Source: Methanoculleus marisnigri JR1 (GTDB lineage Archaea > Halobacteriota > Methanomicrobia > Methanomicrobiales > Methanoculleaceae). Taken from it: a stretch of DNA of 64,000 nt. The notes under the pieces are model-generated. The model saw nothing but the letters and a program-made list of their open reading frames with translations. It did no database searches and had not been told where the DNA came from. Shown piece by piece: positions 59,665 through 64,000 of this stretch (position 1 is its first letter; every line of letters begins with the position of its first letter). Location: positions 1,048,695 through 1,112,694 of the forward strand of contig NC_009051.1 of assembly GCF_000015825.1 (NCBI RefSeq). Reading direction: 5' to 3'. Both the position numbers and the translations under genes were made by a program.

Positions 59665-60939
59665 ATCGATCAGAATATCCCCGGAGCGATCGTTCCGGAA
59701 CGCGTGGGCCTTGAGCCGGTCGCCGGAGAGTTCACCATGCCCGTCGCGCTCGCGTCTCCCGGCGACGGGACCGGCCGGCTCTTCGTTGCGGACCTCCCGG
59801 GCACCGTCCGGGTCATCGATGGGAACGATCACCGGCCGTTCCTCGACATCACCGACCGGGTCGTCGACCTCCGCACCGGCTACGACGAGCGCGGACTGCT
59901 CGGCCTCGCGTTTCACCCACGGTTCGCGGAGAACGGCAGGTTCTTCGTCTACTATAGCGCCCCGCTCCGGGCCGGTGCGCCGGAGGGCTGGGACCACACG
60001 AGCCGAATATCGGAGTTCTCTGTCTCCACCCCCGACCGGGCGGACCCCGGTTCGGAGCGGGTGATCCTGGAGGTCGACCAGCCGCAGGCGAACCACAACG
60101 GCGGCTCGATCGTCTTCGGCCCCGACGGCTGTCTCTACATCCCGCTCGGCGACGGCGGCGGTGCCCGCGACGTCGGGAGAGGCCACCCGCCGGGGGGAAA
60201 CGGGCAGGATATCACCACGCTGCTCGGGAGCATTCTGCGGATCGATATCGACGGCGCGGAGCCCTATGGCATCCCGGGAGACAACCCCTTCGTCGGAAGA
60301 GAAGGGCGGGACGAGATCTACGCCTACGGCCTCCGCAACCCGTGGAGGATGACGTTCGACGCCGGAGGGGAGCACCGGCTCTTTGCCGCCGATGCCGGGC
60401 AGTACCTCTGGGAGTCGGTGAAGATCATTGTTGCGGGCGGCAACCACGGCTGGAACCTCCGGGAAGGCAACCATGCCTTCGATCCCGAAAACCCCCGCGA
60501 GTCGCCGGCAGACGTGCCCCGGACCGGCCGCCGCGGCGAGCCCCTGATCGATGCGATCATCGAGTACCCGAACGCCAAGCAGCCCGGCGGCATCGGGCAG
60601 GTCGTCATCGGCGGCTACGTCTACCGGGGGAGGGCGATTCCCCGGCTCTTCGGGCGCTACGTCTTTGCGGAGTGGAACCGGGCGGGGGCCGACGGCGAGG
60701 GGATCATCTTCGCCGCGACGCCGCCAAAAGACCCCAACAGGATGTGGGAGTTTGGTGAGGTCGAGGTGGCCGGGAGCCGGACCGTGGGAGCATACGTCCT
60801 CGCGTTCGGGGAGGACGCGGAGCACGAACTCTACGTCCTGACCGCGAAGAGCCGGGGGCCGGCCGGGAAGACGGGGAGGGTCCACCGGATCGTGCCGCCG
60901 CCGGACGATAGGCCCGGGAAAGACGCTAACCCTGCATAA
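59665..60939 (+). CDS. Sugar dehydrogenase-like beta-propeller (GSDH/YliI family), probable non-canonical AUC start
   Basis: About 425 aa. FTMPVALASPGDGTGRLFVADLPGTVRVID, GLLGLAFHPRFAENG, QPQANHNGGSIVFGPDGCLYIPLGDGGG and YGLRNPWRMTFD are hallmarks of PQQ-type glucose/sorbosone dehydrogenases. No signal peptide is seen. The first canonical start is GTG 59704, but homologous protein (DQNIPGAIVPERVGLEPVAG) precedes it, with GAGGTG (59654-59659) five bases before ATC 59665 and a TATA (about 59620). I therefore place the start at the ATC. Cofactor use in a methanogen is uncertain. Confidence 0.85.
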   Translation: MDQNIPGAIVPERVGLEPVAGEFTMPVALASPGDGTGRLFVADLPGTVRVIDGNDHRPFLDITDRVVDLRTGYDERGLLGLAFHPRFAENGRFFVYYSAPLRAGAPEGWDHTSRISEFSVSTPDRADPGSERVILEVDQPQANHNGGSIVFGPDGCLYIPLGDGGGARDVGRGHPPGGNGQDITTLLGSILRIDIDGAEPYGIPGDNPFVGREGRDEIYAYGLRNPWRMTFDAGGEHRLFAADAGQYLWESVKIIVAGGNHGWNLREGNHAFDPENPRESPADVPRTGRRGEPLIDAIIEYPNAKQPGGIGQVVIGGYVYRGRAIPRLFGRYVFAEWNRAGADGEGIIFAATPPKDPNRMWEFGEVEVAGSRTVGAYVLAFGEDAEHELYVLTAKSRGPAGKTGRVHRIVPPPDDRPGKDANPA

Positions 60940-61072
60940 TGGTGCGGAAGAGTGCACGTATACCGTTTGCGAGCAACTCCGGATCTTCCATGGCGCCGAA
61001 GTGGCCGCCGCGTGGGGCGTCAAAGACGCGTTCGACGAGGAGTTCCGACCGGATCTGCTCTGCTTCTTCCAT
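60926..61072 (-). pseudogene. C-terminal fragment of an epoxide hydrolase-like gene
   Basis: 48 codons: MEEAEQIRSELLVERVFDAPR, then GGHFGAMEDPELLANGIRALFRTIMQG and TAG. FDAPRGGHFGAMEDPELLA is the end of an alpha/beta-hydrolase with the catalytic His; compare LPRGGHFAAWEEPEL in the intact gene at 14853. The body of the enzyme is absent upstream. Its 3' end overlaps the end of the propeller gene on the other strand by about 14 bases. Confidence 0.75.
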
Positions 61073-61235
61073 AGATTGCTCACCCTGCGAGCCCTATGAC
61101 GGCCGGGCGGCTATTAACCCATCGGCGAATACTCCCGATGATGTTGCCGGGGGTCCCCTCCCCGGGCGGCCGCCCGGCACCGGAGTCCTGCGGTAGGACT
61201 GGAAATCCGTCTGGTTGAGGCCGGCTGCTCCGCAC

Positions 61236-61727
61236 TTATCGTGCCGGCGCAGCCTGTTTCAGCGACTGCAGGAGTCCGGCAAGGCGTTCCAGGGGCTCGA
61301 TCATCTCTTCCTGCGATCCCGCCTGGAGCATCCCGTCGCGGTCCTCGACCGACTGGAAGATCAGGTGGTCGGTCAGCCTCGTCCTGCCGCCGCCGAGGTC
61401 TTCGAGCGTCTGCGTCTCGAGCAGAACGTGGCCCGGCATGGCCTCGTACTCGAAGGTGTCGACGATCCGCTCCGGCGTAGCCTCGTGGTATACGCCGTGG
61501 AACGCGTAATCGCTGCCCCCGGCATCGCGCTGGACGACACGCCACGTCCCGCCGGGCCTCGCGTCCATCTTCTCGACCGTGGTCGTGACGCTCTCCGGCC
61601 CCCACCACTGCGATACCAGCTCCGGATCCGTGCATGCCCTGAACACGAGGTCCCGCGGGGCATCGAACTCCCGCGAGATGACGACATCCTGTTTTCCCGG
61701 TTCAGCGGTGAGACTTGTTTCTGCCAT
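61236..61727 (-). CDS. SRPBCC / AHSA1-domain protein
   Basis: 163 aa: DVVISREFDAPRDLVFRACTDPELVSQWWGPESVTTTVEKMDARPGGTWRVV, the AHSA1 START-like helix-grip opening. FHGVYHEATPERIVDTFEYEAMPGHVLLETQTLEDLGGGRTRLTDHLIFQS completes the fold. Ligand-binding or stress protein, role unknown. ATG 61727. Confidence 0.9.
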   Translation of the reverse strand: MAETSLTAEPGKQDVVISREFDAPRDLVFRACTDPELVSQWWGPESVTTTVEKMDARPGGTWRVVQRDAGGSDYAFHGVYHEATPERIVDTFEYEAMPGHVLLETQTLEDLGGGRTRLTDHLIFQSVEDRDGMLQAGSQEEMIEPLERLAGLLQSLKQAAPAR

Positions 61728-61913
61728 TGTATCTTCCTCCGATGGTTCCCGGGCTTCATCGGTTCTTCATGAAAAATGTTCCCGTCACGGGTACGCCGGT
61801 GAAGACAACCACGAATGCGGCAAAACCGGGAAATACCTCCTGAGATGCGGCACTTCCGCGGTATGTCCCGGGTGCGGGCAGAGGCTCCCGTCCGGATATG
61901 TGCCTCCTTTCTC

Positions 61914-62873
61914 TCACCAGAACCAGGCCAGCAGGAAGATCGCCGCCAGCAGGAGGCCGTCCTGGAGGACGACGGAGAGGATCATGATCTCGGCACCCAG
62001 CCTCGGCCCGAAGATCGCGGCGTAGAACGACCCGAGCCATCGCAGGTAGGTGACGACGCTGGTGAGCAGGTTCGCCACGAGCAGCGTGATGACGATATCC
62101 CTGCCCGCCATATCCCCCGCCGCAAGCAGCCCGGACGCAAGGCTTGCCGCGGCGACGTACGACCCGAACTTCGCGGCGACGATGGCGAGCCCCTCGGGCG
62201 GTATGGGGAAGAGCCGGCCCGCGCCCTCCAGGTATGCGGCGACGGCGTCGAAGACGCCCGCCTCGATCAGAAACGCCACAATGACGATCGTCGGGATCAT
62301 GATCCCGAGGATGCGGCGGAGGGTCTTCGCGGTCGGTCCGAGAGAGGCCCGCACGGCCTCGCGAACGGACAGTGCCCCTCCGGAAGGTTTCTCCGGCGGC
62401 CCGGACGCCGGAACCTCCGGGAGCAGCACCCTCCCGGCCGCCATGACGATCCCGGTCTTGAGAAACCCGATACCCATCAGAATCGTGAAGTAGATCAGGC
62501 CGAAGGCCCCGAGCAGCGGCACGTAGACCGGGATGAGGTAGCGCCAGTGCATCACGACGGACGGAAAGGAGTTGATGAGCGCCGCGACGACGAGTTGGCG
62601 TCTCCCGATCATCCCCCTGTGGTGGTAGTCGACGAGCATCGCGTCCGCTGCCTGCGGCGAGACGAACGCCAGGAGAAAACTCGCCCCGCACTCGCGGGGG
62701 AGGTGGGAGAACGTCGTGACCGGATAGGCAACGCTCGCGATCCTGTCGGTGACTTTGAGAGCAATCAGGACTTCGGCGATCAGGACGCCGGCGACGACGA
62801 TCGGGACCGTCCGGACCAGAAGGTCGAACGAGAGGCCCAGTGCCGCTGAAACGATCTCCGCCGTGCCGTCCAT
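61914..62873 (-). CDS. Nucleoside-recognition 'gate' domain membrane protein
   Basis: 319 aa, about eight hydrophobic helices. FDLLVRTVPIVVAGVLIAEVLI, GASFLLAFVSPQAADAMLVDYHHRG, ALINSFPSVVMHWRYLIPVYVPLLG and a second half starting LGIMIPTIVIVAFLIEAGVFDAV form two gate-like units. Archaeal homologues are found in methanogens; transport role unknown. The polar loop at about 155-185 (SGPPEKPSGGALS) separates the halves. Confidence 0.82.
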   Translation of the reverse strand: MDGTAEIVSAALGLSFDLLVRTVPIVVAGVLIAEVLIALKVTDRIASVAYPVTTFSHLPRECGASFLLAFVSPQAADAMLVDYHHRGMIGRRQLVVAALINSFPSVVMHWRYLIPVYVPLLGAFGLIYFTILMGIGFLKTGIVMAAGRVLLPEVPASGPPEKPSGGALSVREAVRASLGPTAKTLRRILGIMIPTIVIVAFLIEAGVFDAVAAYLEGAGRLFPIPPEGLAIVAAKFGSYVAAASLASGLLAAGDMAGRDIVITLLVANLLTSVVTYLRWLGSFYAAIFGPRLGAEIMILSVVLQDGLLLAAIFLLAWFW

Positions 62874-63109
62874 GGTTCACCTCGCCTTACGGCGTTCGTC
62901 CCGTCCCGAAACAACATCCGGTACGCCGTTTGCGCATATCACCGTTCTGGATGGCCGCGAGCGGAATCTGCCGATGCTGTTGTGGCCGGTATCATGGTCG
63001 GGGCTCCTGGATGGGAGGAATCCGGCAGCGATGCGATCTCCCTCCGCTTGAGGTGCCAGAAAATCGGATGGTTTAAATACAATGGATCGAGAAGATGTTT
63101 AGGTACTCG

Positions 63110-63205
63110 ATGATTGGCGACCATGTAGAGTCCTATTGCACGTCGGTGCAAAACTGTGCGAACGTGCAGTGCGCGTTTGTGCAGAACGCATTCTTCTTTA
63201 GATAG
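63110..63205 (+). CDS. 31-aa Cys-containing peptide with VQ repeats
   Basis: MIGDHVESYCTSVQN followed by CANVQCAFVQNAFFFR; Cys10, Cys16 and Cys21, with (S/N/F)VQ(N/C) recurring every 6 or 5 residues. Start ATG 63110 has AGGT at 63101 and TTTAAATAC at 63072-63080, an ideal archaeal promoter spacing. The codon pattern creates DNA hairpins such as TTGCAC-GTCG-GTGCAA (63136-63151). Not recognised. Too short to be certain. Confidence 0.55.
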   Translation: MIGDHVESYCTSVQNCANVQCAFVQNAFFFR

Positions 63206-63238
63206 GGAACCGGCCCTTTTGCTGAGTTCCCGTGTAAC

Positions 63239-63257
63239 GTAACGGTTTTTCCGTTAC
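63239..63257 (+). promoter_or_regulatory. 7-bp hairpin in the leader of the second symporter operon
   Basis: GTAACGG-TTTTT-CCGTTAC (63239-63257) is a perfect stem with a 5-base loop, ending 16 bases before the ATG at 63274. AGGTGG lies between it and the start. Could be an operator or a short regulatory stem in the mRNA. Confidence 0.6.
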
Positions 63258-63273
63258 CGCCAGGTGGTTTGTT

Positions 63274-63402
63274 ATGTTCGGCATTACTGATCCCGCGATC
63301 TGGGTTGGGTATCTGCTTGCGCTCGTCTTTACGCTCGCATGCTTAGTGTACGGCCTCTTGAACTGGAACAACGGCGTGGAGGAGCAACGGGATGGCAGTT
63401 GA
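63274..63402 (+). CDS. Symporter small accessory peptide (42 aa)
   Basis: MFGITDPAIWVGYLLALVFTL with the helix continuing to LVYGLL, then a polar NWNNGVEEQRDGS tail, 42 codons. SD AGGTGG at about 63262-63267. The stop overlaps the next gene by 11 bases. Same organisation as the 35-aa peptide at 11192, which supports both as accessory subunits of SSS transporters. Confidence 0.82.
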   Translation: MFGITDPAIWVGYLLALVFTLACLVYGLLNWNNGVEEQRDGS

Positions 63403-64000
63403 TACGGGGCTCTTCGTCGCAATGACGCTGGTATACCTCGTCCTCATCATCGGCCTCGGTTACCTCGGCTACCGCCGGACAAAAGAGAACGACGACTACA
63501 TGGTCGCCGGGAGGAAGATCCATCCCGTGGTTCTCGCCCTCTCCTACGGCGCGACCTTCATCAGCACCTCCGCCATCGTCGGGTTCGGCGGGGTTGCGGC
63601 GCAGCTCGGCATGGGGATGATCTGGCTGACCGTCCTCAATATCGGACTCGGGATCTTCATCGCGTTCGTCTTCTTCGGAAAACGGACCCGCCGGATCGGG
63701 AGCAAGCTCCGTGCCGTGACCTTCCCCGACCTGATGGGGAAGTGCTACGGGTCGCCGTTCATGCAGTATGCCGCGGGAACCGTCATCGTCCTCGGCATGC
63801 CGCTCTACACGGCGGCGATCCTGATCGGCGGCGCCCAGTTCATCACGAGCACGCTGCAGATCCCCTACACCACCGCGCTCCTCGGTTTCGCGGCGATCGT
63901 CGCCCTCTACGTGGTGCTCGGCGGGCTCATCGCCGTTATGTACACCGACGCGCTGCAGGGCGGGATCATGCTCGTCGGGATGACCATCCTCCTCGTGCTC
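63392..64000 (+). CDS. Sodium:solute symporter family protein, N-terminal part, cut by the window end
   Basis: 203 codons present: MAVDTGLFVAMTLVYLVLIIGLGYLGYRRTKENDDYMVAGRKIHPVVLALSYGATFISTSAIVGFGG is the typical SSS start (DDYxVAGR, STSAIVGFGG). KLRAVTFPDLMGKCYGSPFMQYAAG and LYVVLGGLIAVMYTDALQGGIMLVGM follow. GGAGGAG at 63378-63384 is its SD, inside the accessory gene. Substrate unknown. Confidence 0.93.
   Translation, partial: MAVDTGLFVAMTLVYLVLIIGLGYLGYRRTKENDDYMVAGRKIHPVVLALSYGATFISTSAIVGFGGVAAQLGMGMIWLTVLNIGLGIFIAFVFFGKRTRRIGSKLRAVTFPDLMGKCYGSPFMQYAAGTVIVLGMPLYTAAILIGGAQFITSTLQIPYTTALLGFAAIVALYVVLGGLIAVMYTDALQGGIMLVGMTILLVL

Noticed and set aside
58843-61083. 746-aa minus-strand ORF
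   Set aside because: It is antisense to the SDR and the propeller genes, has the Arg/Pro-rich composition of a high-GC shadow frame, and no family motif.

Overview
The window reads as chromosomal DNA of a GC-rich hydrogenotrophic methanogen, most likely of the order Methanomicrobiales and Methanoculleus-like. The signs are a fused Fae-Hps enzyme, a beta-RFAP (methanopterin) synthase-type GHMP protein, DadD plus MTA/MTI phosphorylase, EFR1-type flavodoxin-ferredoxins, citramalate synthase, archaeal TATA boxes about 26 bases ahead of leaderless or GGTG-led starts, and a tRNA-Trp whose intron is a box C/D guide RNA. The genus assignment is inference.

1-31394 is mostly core genome: dnaK (partial) and grpE, purH, a five-copy 51-bp tandem repeat, a cluster of DUF4013 membrane proteins (three intact, one decayed), the branched-chain amino acid genes cimA-ilvB-ilvN, a sodium:solute symporter with a tiny accessory peptide, tandem EFR1 proteins, an epoxide hydrolase, a small glycan cassette (NAD(P)/FAD oxidoreductase, GT4, GT2), msrA, DUF2148, a GHMP protein, two PH-domain membrane proteins, fae-hps, tRNA-Trp, an acyl-CoA synthetase, dadD-mtnP, nicotinate phosphoribosyltransferase and tRNA-Ala(GGC).

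31395 to about 49600 is an accessory island starting directly downstream of tRNA-Ala. It holds an unrecognised gene plus a PD-(D/E)XK-like protein, a complete type I restriction-modification set (hsdR-hsdS-hsdM), a very AT-rich 723-aa protein with a PIN-like acidic tetrad, and a dense field of toxin-antitoxin modules: intact RelBE-like, MntA-HepT and a wHTH/YwgA-like/MazF operon, plus at least five broken HicA/HicB pieces and a VapBC whose toxin carries an amber codon. This is the most likely place for an undescribed defence system.

49686-64000 is mixed core and accessory: a B3/4-domain protein, a VOC protein, a two-gene ATPase operon behind a palindromic promoter, methyltransferase, GNAT, several small membrane proteins, an acetoacetate decarboxylase-like/SDR pair, a sugar dehydrogenase-like beta-propeller with no canonical start codon, SRPBCC and gate-domain proteins, a small Cys-containing peptide, and a second symporter with its accessory peptide running off the window.

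Functions are assigned by reading motifs and family recall. No database search was run.
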